NCBI GenBank assembly: GCA_907163375.1
Contig: CAJQUW010008964.1
Location: 834,501 to 898,500, forward strand
From: Prostheceraeus crozeri
Taxonomy: Eukaryota > Platyhelminthes > Polycladida > Euryleptidae
DNA: 64,000 nt
Direction: 5' to 3'
In this document: in pieces, positions 55,314 through 64,000 of the stretch
How the letters are laid out: the number at the start of each line of letters is the position of its first letter
How positions within the stretch are numbered: position 1 is the first letter of the stretch
Notes under the pieces: generated by a model
Told to the model about the DNA's origin: nothing
The model's input: the letters and a program-made list of their open reading frames with translations, nothing else
Databases searched by the model: none
Translations under genes and position numbers: made by a program

Positions 55314-58300
55314 GGTAGTTCAATATCATACTTTGGGAATTGTCAAGTTATATACTTGAAAGCAATAAACATTCCTTAATATTCAATACTACTATATTTT
55401 GATTAGCAACACCAGAGTATCATCAAATTTCAAAGAAAGTGTTAATAGCAGTTATCTTGTAACACATCCTTCAGGACCTTAAATTCAAATTCCAATTTTA
55501 AGAATTGTAGAATTATTGAGCGCGAATTGAATCATGATGATGGCCTTTTATGTTGTTCTTCCCTTTAATTTTCCATTCCGTTTTCCACTGCGCCTTCTAT
55601 AGTTCTGGTCTTAAGATCTTCCTCTTCAAATCTTGAATCTTGAAGTTGGTATCAGGTGTCGATTCTTTATCGACTGCGATGCCGCTTTTCTTCATCGTCA
55701 GTTTGATACTCTTTTCATTCATTTTTGATCAAATAACTATTCTTCCTGAGACGACTTACTTGTCACTGCAAAATTGTCAAGACTGTTCTGAGGGGTTCCA
55801 TGATGGCCAGGGATAATCGTGAAACACAATTCATGGTATGAGCATCATGTCACTTTTCTTTATCAATTATTTCAGCCAGGATTCTTGAGTCACATGGGAT
55901 TCTTTCTTGTAGATATTCAAGTGCCGCCGCATAAGATTCCACTCTTATGACTAGTGGCCCGAGGTTCTTGTTCAATTATCTGATTCTTAAGAAGAAGATA
56001 TCCAGGATAGGTACACGCTCAAATTATTTGATCCTTCCTCCTCTTTAGCGATCCTCTTGTTGGATGCGATCTTTTGAAGAAAACTGAACAACCAATTGCA
56101 TGAAAACTGTGAATCGTTGTCCCATGCCTTTTGATTTTCAAAGTGGGTGAACGCTTTCAGGCCCTGCGCGGAGAATGCTACAAATGACAAATAATACAGC
56201 ATCATTTTTTCTTTCAAAAGAGCGATAATTCACTTTGATCCATCCGTTGGCTGAACTTCATGCTTCAATATTCTGCTTTGTCAAAAATCGAATAAATTTT
56301 CTTTTATATTCGGGAGTTGTTCAAGAATTTACAAAATCGCAAATTTCAACGTGTTAATACGGTAATCTTTTCAATCGCTTTGCAGTCTTCAGATTTAGCA
56401 CTTAGAATTTTGAAGGAAATGCAGGTCTTGAATGAATTGCTTTTTAAGAACCCATGGCGAAACTAGTTGTGCACAACATGAAGATACTGAGGATAAGAAA
56501 ACTGTTGTCATTCATCAAAGGCCTAATCAGTTAAATATCCGTGATTGACATCAGTTTCAATTATAATATGAAGAATTCTTAAACTTCAATGTACGAGTAG
56601 TAGTTGTCGCTTAGATTTATAGCTTTCTTTCAATCAGATCAATGATGCAATTATCAGGCATTTTTCAAATTTTATGATATTCTAAGAAATTTGCTGAATT
56701 ATATGACAATTTCATGTTTTTTAGTGAAACTCAAAATTTTATGAAAATTTCATGATGTTGCTACCTCTGTGCTGTAAGCACTTCATTTATTAGAAGAGGG
56801 TCTCCACTTGCGGATATAACAGGAATCTATTTTAATAATCGAAGCACTTTGTGACATAATCACAGTAAAAGGAGATCTTAATTATAACTGATAGTAATGA
56901 ATGATACTATTAATAATGGGCCCAAGTTGATATTGAACCATGAATAATAAAGTGACAAAGGAGAAAAAAATAAGAAATTTAAACAATTCCACATGTTTGT
57001 TGAATTTATAGAAAAAACGACGAGTTTGAAAAATCAATCCGTTTTGTCGGTGATCTGCAAGTGATTCAGTTGTTTATCTACAGCAGTTTTCCTTGAATTC
57101 ATAAACTTCGTTGGCTAAATGGCACTTGCTTGACACTTGACAGCGACACTTTTTCAACTCAAGTCAAGAATAGTTTTGTTTGTCTCACATTGACTAAGGA
57201 AATGATGGATGCTTCGACTGAATTATTCAACATGGAGTATGAGCAGAAACATCTTTTAAACGTGATCCTAAAACTAATTCAACAACAGTTAATTATCTGA
57301 AGAATTGCTGATTGCATGCACCACTTTGAAGTAGACTGGACATTTTAGTCTGTATAACACGACAGGTTACGAAAAGTTATCAAACTTAACAATATTTAAA
57401 TTGGGTAATAAAATACTTTGTTTGTATTTAAGCAAAGGATTGTTTTTTTTGAGATATTTCATTTGCGTAAACAAAAGGGATTTTGTATAAGAGTCAGTTT
57501 ACACATGTGCCGCCCATATTCAACAAGCGAATGTCATCGTACTCAAAAACTGATCCATTTGATCATGAGTTGGAATTATTTAATTAAAATGAGTTTCATG
57601 ACAACAGTCGACCTTTAACGCAGGTGAACCTGTTCAACAACTTTCAACTAGTATATGCCTCTTTTCGACTCCACTCCATGATTGCGATTGCTGTTCACTA
57701 AATTAATGAAGGCTTAAGTGAGTGGATTCAGGCAATCCAGTGGATTAAATTCTCATTTTTGACCTTTGATTTCTGAAACAGATTCGTCAGAATCCAATAT
57801 TAATGGAAGACTGTCACGTCCTTCAAGTGGAATTGATCGCAAAGTCCTGATCGCAAGAGTTTCTGCAATTAACGGTGATTCGAGCAGACGATTGATTGTT
57901 CTCTGTTAACACAGAACACGTGCGTTCAAAAGTTCATTAAAATAAGATTGTAAACCGAAATTTCTTGATGCAATAAACAGCTAGTGTATTCAAACAAAGA
58001 GAGATTCACAAATTGTGAGTGTTTCAATAAAGATGTTTTTGAGTATTTCTATGAAATAGAAATTTGAAGTTCTATGCAAATGGAATATTAATATTCACAA
58101 TGGTATAGTGCCGTGGACACATTGCGCCTTACGTTGTTGAAAGGCTTGTAAATGATTAAACGATGACACTCACTTCTCGTTTTCTTGAAAAGCATAATCG
58201 CACTGATGAATCAAGTGTTTTCAAAAGATAGGCAGCTGCACACGTCTATTCCTTCTTTGAAAAATCAACTGTCTGACTTTACTTAATCGACATTTTTTTG

Positions 58301-59308
58301 ACAAAGTATGTTTCTATCAAAAATTGGACAATATTCTGAGAATGCATGACTAAATGTCTGACTAAATGACAGTAGTAAATTCTAAATCTAAAATGTATAG
58401 CAGAATCAGAATCTAGCATTTCATGCCGCGTGATTGAAGCCACAGCAACATGGCACGTCAACATGGATCTGAGAAGTGGACTTGGAGAAAGCCTGTAATG
58501 CCCGCAGGACTTTAATTTGAAGATCTTCTACAGATCCATCACTCTGAATCCTCTGATGGATAGATACAAAATATGCTGAGTGGGGCTCAGGAATACGTAG
58601 TCAGCATGACTGGTGCACCATGAGTCAACGGCCATATCTGAAAGACGCTATTTCAGTTGTCGACCGCCATTTAAGTGAGCCTGTCAATTTGAGAAAATAA
58701 CAAGACCTTCTTATCTAATATCCTATCTCATTTTTGTGTGAGAAATTTTTATTGTCTGTGGGTGTATCTGTGATAAATCTGACCCCGCCGTCAAAAAAGT
58801 CAAGGTGGGGCACCATGAATGCACTTACCTTATGGTGCGTGCCCTACCTGATGTAGACACTCGATCCTGGTTCTTCATCGTTCTCGCATCATGCATTTTT
58901 TATCGTTAGATCATAGCATCATCACGGTGAATAATACAGAGTTGAATAAGTGCATGCGAAATGTCAATCTGCCAATTAGAAAAGTAATGGGTGCTTCTAT
59001 TCTTTCCCTTCCACATTTTCCAACTTTTACAAATTCATTAAATTTCATGAAACTTAGCCACATATTGTATTTAGAATAGACTTGATCTGTCACTGAGTGA
59101 CACTGCAACACGACTGATAAGTCTTTTGAACCCTGAGATGAAGGATTGGTCCCTTGGATACTCAGCTAGAATACAAGGTACAGCTGTGATCATGAACTTC
59201 GTGGGATTGTTGTCTACAGACAACTGACGGACAGTTGTCTAATTTTGAGGATGTAAATGTTCTTCAAGTCAGATATGAGGAATTTTACGCACTCAACGGT
59301 TTTACGAA
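55314..59308. other. Four-kilobase intergenic stretch, nothing recognised
   Basis: AT-rich with no frame longer than about 76 codons and no known domain. No terminal repeats or tandem arrays were noticed. It probably contains old unrecognisable transposon sequence. Confidence 0.5.
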
Positions 59309-59650
59309 ATGAGACTGCCCTTAGGAGCAAGAGAAGATCGTTGTCGATGCAACACTCCCGGATGTCATGTCAACAACAGAAATGTGGGAGTGCGGAAAGA
59401 ATGGAAGTACCATGTGTTGCACCGTGTTAAAATGATAGCTATTTATGTAAATAAGCGTTCATTATATCAGCAAGCCTCATTATTTTGTAAAGAAAGCAAC
59501 ATTCTGTTTACTATTTTGTTTGATATCCCAGGAGAGCCACTAAATTGTCTGGGTGGTGGTTCTGGGAAGCTCCATTGTGATTTTGCTATCTTATTATACT
59601 CTATTCCGATTGGCTGTGATACGAGCCTTTTGTGTGTTAATGCTGCTTAG
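59309..59650 (+). mobile_element. Possible retroelement tail with cysteine motif
   Basis: The frame begins with RCRCNTPGCHVNNRNVGVRK, which resembles the C-x-C...C...C-x-C tail found in some integrase-derived and LTR-element proteins, with later cysteines lost. The rest of the frame is unrecognised. Confidence 0.3.
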
Positions 59651-59752
59651 TTGTTAAAATTTCTGGCGAAGTTGAGCAATTGATGTGTATATTGGGCTTA
59701 TTTATTAAATCAAATAGAATAGTAGTAATAAAACGGCGAACACTCGACCGGC

Positions 59753-59856
59753 GCCCCCCCCCCTCTGGAACGACAGAGTGTCGTGGTGTGCCGGCCAAGT
59801 GGGTCCGAAAGGTTCGCTGACGTCCCCCCCCTCTGGAACGACAGAGTGTCGTGGTG
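59753..59856. repeat. Duplicated C-rich unit with small hairpin
   Basis: CCCCCCCTCTGGAACGACAG plus AGTGTCGTGGTG occurs at about 59753-59789 and again at 59824-59856. Each holds ACGAC-AGAGT-GTCGT, a 5-bp stem. CGCTGACGTCCCCCCCTC recurs once more at about 60058-60075. Confidence 0.8.
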
Positions 59857-59901
59857 GACTTGGGCGACCGCCAGGTTTTGACTTGAGGCTATAGTGTGTG
59901 A

Positions 59902-60535
59902 TGATTTTCGAAAAACGATAGAGTTAGAATTTTGGACGTTTTGGGCTGTAGCTTCAAAACGAAGCATCGGATGGAAAAACGGATTTCAGATTTGGAATCA
60001 GCATGAAATTCTCTATCAACAAGGTGAGTTTCAAATCAATCGGAGAGAAAAAGTTTCGCTGACGTCCCCCCCTCGGCACCGACCTTCCAACTTTGCTTCT
60101 AGTGGACGGATTTTGTCGTGCAATAGCTCGTTTGAAAGCTAAGAGTGAGACAAATTCACTGAAAGAATCGGCTTGTTCATATCTGTCTTCGTTTAGATGT
60201 GAGACGCCATTTAAGATTTTGGGACATTGTCGAAAAACGACAGTTAGAATTTTGGACGTTTTGGGCTGTAGCTTCAAAACGAAGCATCGGATTGGAAAAC
60301 GGATTTCAGATTTGGAATCAGCATCAAATTCTCTATCAACATGGTAAGTTTCAAGTCAATCGGAGAGAAAAATTTTCAACATTTTTCGAAAAAACGACAC
60401 AGTTAGAATTTTTGCGATGGCTGTGGGCTGTAGAGCCAAAACGAAGCATCGGATGGGAAAACGGAGGCCAGATTCGGATTCAGCGTCAAATTCTACATGA
60501 AAATTGTGTATTTCCAGCTCAATCGGAGCACTAGA
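59902..60535 (+). repeat. Three upstream tandem-type repeats of about 150 bases
   Basis: Units at about 59906-60055, 60226-60375 and 60384-60535 share TTCGAAAAACGACAG, AGAATTTTGGACGTTTTGGG, AAAACGAAGCATCGGAT and CAAATTCTCTATCAACATGG. The first two are nearly identical; the third is more diverged. Unit one and two are separated by about 170 bases and two and three abut. They stop just before a promoter-like sequence. Repeated promoter monomers of this kind occur upstream of some mobile elements. Confidence 0.85.
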
Positions 60536-60574
60536 ACCGGAGATAGACGGGTTTTTAGTGTTTGGATGATGGGT

Positions 60575-60656
60575 ATTACGTCATCAGCTGATCGCCACAC
60601 ACTATATAAGCTGGGAACCGACAGAGACTTGTCATTCAGACGAGAGATTGCCAACG
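60575..60656 (+). promoter_or_regulatory. Candidate TATA promoter and mini first exon
   Basis: ATTACGTCATCAG (CRE/ATF-type site) at 60574-60586, TATATAAG at 60603-60610, TCATTC (initiator-like) at 60632-60637, and GCCAACG followed by the donor GTAAGT at 60657. Spacing of TATA to initiator is about 30 bases, as for real promoters. The exon would be only about 25 bases and non-coding. Confidence 0.55.
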
Positions 60657-61692
60657 GTAAGTCGTCTCTCTGAGCTCCGATGATAGCTTCGGACATTCCT
60701 AATTCCGTGTTTCTGTAAGATACCGACTTAGAAAATTTCATAGCTGATATCAGCAAAGGCGTCAGACTTAGAGGTTAGCCAGGAGATGGCCTTCGTCTCC
60801 AGGCCATAAGAGACTCCAAAACTTTAAAGGCTTGTAACTTTGCTTCTACAAGTCCGTTTGACTTGATTCAAAAAAGGTTCGGTCGCTATTGACCTGCCCT
60901 AAGTGATAGACTACTTATAAAATTTCATAAGTAGTGCTAAAAGTTGAAAAATTTAAATTCACTAGTTTTGGAGGTTTTCCGGGGTTTTCGACCCTGCCGA
61001 AGTCAATGAAAGCATTTTTAATGATGTCTGAGCCAGTCTTCTCATGGTATAAGCGGCTTTTCACTGAAAGCGAGCAAGACACGGAGAGTTTTGCTGTAAT
61101 ATTCCACTGACAGGGTGTTCCTTCGGGACGGCGGACGATGCCGTAGTGATAAGTGTGGCAAGGGAGTGTGTCATAGTTTAGACCGTAACCGCTGGGACAA
61201 CTCATGTCTCATGTTGGGCATTTGACACAGTTCTCAACGTAGCACTTTGAACGCCAATCGGTTGAGTCTTAGCTATCTTGTCATGGGTGGCCTCTAAACA
61301 TCTCCATTGCAAAACGCTGGTGAATCAAGCTCTCTACGGCTTGCTATCAAGCTGATCAAAGCAATAACTTGGGATGTTTCCTGAAGGTTTTCAAGTATGC
61401 TGAGTTCAAATCTGCTATCAGATTTCAAATTTAACTAAGTCTAAGGCAGCTTTGAGGGGTTAGATCCCAGCTACTGTTCACTACCTTTGACTCAGCATTG
61501 CTGTTACCACTTCGGGGCAGTGACAATGATGTCTTAAGCTGTAAATAGCGGGTATCGGGGAAGATCTCTCACTTCCCTAGTGATCAGTACAAGGCCTTCG
61601 GGCTGTTGACGGGATCAAGTGCCACTCACTACACTCAAATCTATCATTCCTCACTAAGTGTAAAAATCATTGTTTTCCGTTTTTCGCTTCAG
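60657..61692 (+). other. Putative first intron of the unknown 62-kb-region gene
   Basis: It would run from GTAAGT at 60657 to the pyrimidine-rich acceptor TTTTTCGCTTCAG at 61692. Nothing else is recognised inside; a 96-codon minus frame at 60915-61205 has no known domain. Confidence 0.45.
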
Positions 61693-61694
61693 AA

Positions 61695-62955
61695 ATGCCG
61701 AAATACAATAATGTCAAGACCAGTTTCAAACTGTGTCAATGCCGGAAGGTATTCCGAGCTGACGCCTTCAAGAATCACGCTTGCACTAGCAAGAAACAGA
61801 TAGGGGTCGGTCGCTACTATTGCGGAGCCCACACAATCAGTCGCTTAAGTGAGCGGTTGGAGGATTGGCACTCACAACACAGCGAGTGTCAAACAGGCGA
61901 AGTAGGCGAAGAAGAACGGAGTTCACTCTTCGCCACTGAGCTCCGTTCTTTGGAGCTACAATCCGCCAACGAGCAAGAACGGAGTTCACTCTTCACCACT
62001 GAGGCCACTGAGCTACAATCCCCATTCAAGCGATTGCCGCTGTATCCTCGCTTAGTAGCGAGAGCTCGCTGTCCAGCAGCGATAGTGAGGAGGAGGAGGA
62101 GGAGGGAGAGCTACAGTCGCAACCTATCGAGGACGTCGACCTCGATCGCGAGACCCCTACAGCCGTGACTGCGAGCGGAATTGCAACGCAATGTCGCAAT
62201 TTTGTCAAGCGTCCGCCGGTGATCGCCGAACGGGATAAACTAAAGAAAGAGGTGGAGAAGTTGAAGGAGGAGGCCTTCTCATACAAGGCAGAGTATGAGG
62301 ACCTAAAGAACGTAGCCGGAGAGATGAAGAAGGTGAAGGAGAGATTAAGCGAGCGGGATGGCGAGTTGGAGCAGGAGAGGCTCAAGACTCTCGAGGGGAA
62401 AGCCAGAGAAGAGGCTTTGCTAGCAGAGAGGGAAAGTAGGGAGAAGGAGATACGAAGGTTGAAGGAGGAAGTGGAGAGACTCCGTGTGCAGATGGCTAAG
62501 GTTGTCGAGACGAACCATGAGCTGCACCGTTCGGCGCAGCTGGTGGATCACGATCGAAGTGTGCGTTCCAGCCGTCTGCACATCCCTATTAGAAAGGGGA
62601 GAGTAGCAGAAACTCCTCTCTTGTACGAGCGTGGAAGAGGGGAGAAATGCTACTCTCGGGTGAAGAAAGGGGTGGAGTGTCTACACTTCACCTTCAATCA
62701 TCGTGATCCGATCTCGAATTTCCTTTATGAGGAAGCGTCCGAGAAGATCTATAAGTAAAAATGACTAAATTAAAATGTAAGATGATAACTCACTACTTCT
62801 TTCTTTACAGACATCCAAGAGAAGCGACCACCCGCCCCGTTGCCGGAGCCGCAGTCGAAACAGCAAGCCTGAGTCCCTATCACACACCCCGAGAACGAAC
62901 CACCGGCTCTCTTAAAAGTAGTAGCAGCAGTAGTTTCCCCCTGTTTAAACAATAA
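61695..62955 (+). CDS. Unknown zinc-finger-like, acidic, coiled-coil protein; frameshifted or spliced
   Basis: Part A starts at an ATG two bases after the acceptor and reads CQCRKVFRADAFKNHAC (C-x-C...H-x3-C, finger-like) and then repeated ERSSLFATE/ERSSLFTTE units. Part B, open in another frame from 62012, reads SSLSSESSLSSSDSEEEEEG, then a strongly charged coiled coil (KLKKEVEKLKEEAFSYKAEY; RREKEIRRLKEEVERLRVQ-like heptads) and CLHFTFNHRDPISNFLYEEA. A 56-base intron (62755-62810, GTAAAA...TTTACAG) joins in phase to a last exon ending SSSSSSFPLFKQ. Joining A and B needs a frame change near 62000-62080, from an unseen small intron or an indel in the GAACGGAGTTCACTCTTC duplication. About 395 residues. 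I do not recognise the family. It could be a cellular gene or an accessory protein of a mobile element. Confidence 0.5.
62811..62955 (+). CDS. Candidate last exon of the unknown coiled-coil gene
   Basis: The acceptor CTTTCTTTACAG is excellent. The frame HPREATTRPVAGAAVETASL continues in phase from 62754 and stops at TAA. Without splicing the protein ends four bases later at 62758. Confidence 0.5.
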
Positions 62956-63061
62956 TATAAATTGCTTAGAGGGTAGAGTACTTGATAGAGTTTAAACTAA
63001 TTAACCCTATGTATTTGACCTATTGGTTAGCGTATAACGTTTTAATTAATTAAGGGCCACC

Positions 63062-63214
63062 ATGGGGCAAGACATGATAGAACCTCCACGCGGTTTGCCC
63101 TGGGCAGTCTTCGGACTGGCGAATACTATCATTAAGTTGAATCTGCTATCAGTCAACTTGAACGTTGCAAATGAAGTTCGGTGTAATACTTCCTTTCGAC
63201 GGGCGTTCCTGTAA
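63062..63214 (+). CDS. Small open frame with strong start context
   Basis: GGGCCACCATGGGG is a near-ideal Kozak context. The 50-residue product starts MGQDMIEPPRGLPWAVFGLA and has a moderately hydrophobic centre and no cysteine pattern. Composition is less AT-rich than its surroundings. It could be a small gene, a first exon, or chance. Confidence 0.3.
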   Translation: MGQDMIEPPRGLPWAVFGLANTIIKLNLLSVNLNVANEVRCNTSFRRAFL

Positions 63215-63851
63215 AGGGCGGCGGTGAAACCCGTAGCTATGTATACCGCAAGGGACATTCGGCAATGGTCAATCTTGTTAAACCTCTCTGCGTCATGTTT
63301 GCAAGTAATTGCCTCTGTCTCAACGTAGTATGCATTCGCGCCAGGGCGACATTTAGGCAGCTGTCGAAGGTTGCCTTATAAACTATCCATTGCATACGTT
63401 ATGAGAACCATGAGTTCTACCTGTCTCTATCAATGAGATGAATTGATGAATGGAATGAAATGGGAGGACACTCACACGCCACACGCAACATAACAGACTT
63501 CTCTCTTCCGTAGTCTAACAAGCTCTTTACACATGGATCGCAGTCGATTGCTATCCCATTATCAGAAGTGTAAGCTATCTTAATTTTATTTAACACTATT
63601 TCATCTACCATTATCATCCATATGAAATGTTATAAGAATTGCAAGTTAAACTAAGTGTGCTACTATTTCCAAATGAAAAAGTATACATGGTTAAATCATC
63701 CACTGAAGCCCCATTCAAGTAAGTCAGTATGAAAGCAAAGATAGTACGAAATAAAAATTTATTATGGCATGTATTTCAAAAGGTCTTCATCGTCAATATC
63801 GTCCCAGAGTCTGGCTTCACATAGATCACAAAAACAGTTTACTTGCTTCAA
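63215..63851. other. Stretch between the small frame and the right-edge exon
   Basis: No coding signal. TTTATT near 63757-63762 reads AATAAA on the minus strand and could be the poly(A) signal of the exon at 63852. Confidence 0.45.
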
Positions 63852-64000
63852 TCATTCTTCTACCGCGAGCCTCACTTTGTCGATATACTCCCACTCCGCC
63901 ATAGTTCGTGGCTGGGAGTTAAGGCTGTACCATTCCCATAATTGGTGGAGGAATTTGGTGCTGGTGATCTTCATCACATCATCAGTATCGTACTGCAGAT
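63852..64000 (-). CDS. Partial 3-prime exon of an unknown protein
   Basis: The minus strand is open from the window edge for 48 codons to TGA at 63852, reading STKFLHQLWEWYSLNSQPRT and AEWEYIDKVRLAVEE at the C-terminus. The high tryptophan/tyrosine content and lack of stops suggest real coding sequence. A possible poly(A) signal lies about 90 bases downstream. The family is not recognised; a transposon-encoded protein is possible. Confidence 0.45.
   Translation of the reverse strand, partial: LQYDTDDVMKITSTKFLHQLWEWYSLNSQPRTMAEWEYIDKVRLAVEE

Noticed and set aside
58800..58880. Possible non-coding first exon of AACS (minus strand CCATAAG|GTAAGTGC)
   Set aside because: Only a donor-like sequence supports it, 13 kb upstream of exon 1, with no promoter signal; left uncalled.
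59894..60534. Frames containing repeated WTFWAVASKRSIG peptides
   Set aside because: They arise from the 150-base DNA repeats, change frame between units and occur on both strands; treated as repeats and not as a protein.

Overview
This is a stretch of an animal (metazoan, probably invertebrate) nuclear genome. It is AT-rich, with spliced genes, introns from about 60 bp to over 12 kb, polymerase III-type SINEs and a wide mix of eukaryotic transposons. The exact phylum cannot be fixed from the sequence. Nothing bacterial or plasmid-like is present.

The backbone of the window is one minus-strand gene of about 42 kb (3189-45633) in which I can place 15 coding exons. Joined in phase they give a full acetoacetyl-CoA synthetase (AACS) of about 677 residues, close to the vertebrate length. 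Every exon junction keeps phase except for a 2-base deficit inside exon 5, which breaks the frame as sequenced. One intron (11) uses a GC donor. Intron 13 (12.5 kb) holds a second complete gene on the opposite strand: a three-exon ANKRD42-like ankyrin-repeat/coiled-coil protein (15335-20780), itself with a GC-AG first intron.

The introns are full of mobile DNA. Region by region: a LINE tail (1.1-1.8 kb); a short Tc1 element with TA target duplication (3.48-4.61 kb); two decayed P-element/THAP transposases (5.27-7.68 kb plus strand, 10.41-12.01 kb minus strand); a tRNA-derived SINE family with five copies plus one fragment; a large interrupted inverted repeat (12.18-15.16 kb) enclosing a near-perfect 82-bp-arm palindrome; a hAT-like element (19.24-20.08 kb) inside the ankyrin gene; several LINE fragments; a histone H2A pseudogene (28.2-28.6 kb); a Penelope relic; a hAT deletion derivative with a perfect 8-bp duplication (33.2-33.9 kb); and a hAT MITE inserted in a SINE (43.26-44.0 kb).

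Upstream of AACS (45.6-64 kb) lie a Penelope-like element with GIY-YIG endonuclease (48.5-50.0 kb), a nearly complete Copia element with identical-looking 270-bp LTRs, a primer site matching the inside of initiator tRNA-Met, a deleted gag and one premature stop (51.1-55.1 kb), and a poorly understood module at 59.7-63 kb. That module has tandem repeats, a CRE-like site and TATA box, a tiny first exon, and a spliced or frameshifted zinc-finger/acidic/coiled-coil protein. It is the best candidate here for something undescribed. A partial unknown exon runs off each end of the window.

AACS would supply cytosolic acetoacetyl-CoA for lipid synthesis. The ankyrin gene has no evident functional link to it beyond nesting. 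All other content is selfish DNA or its remains.
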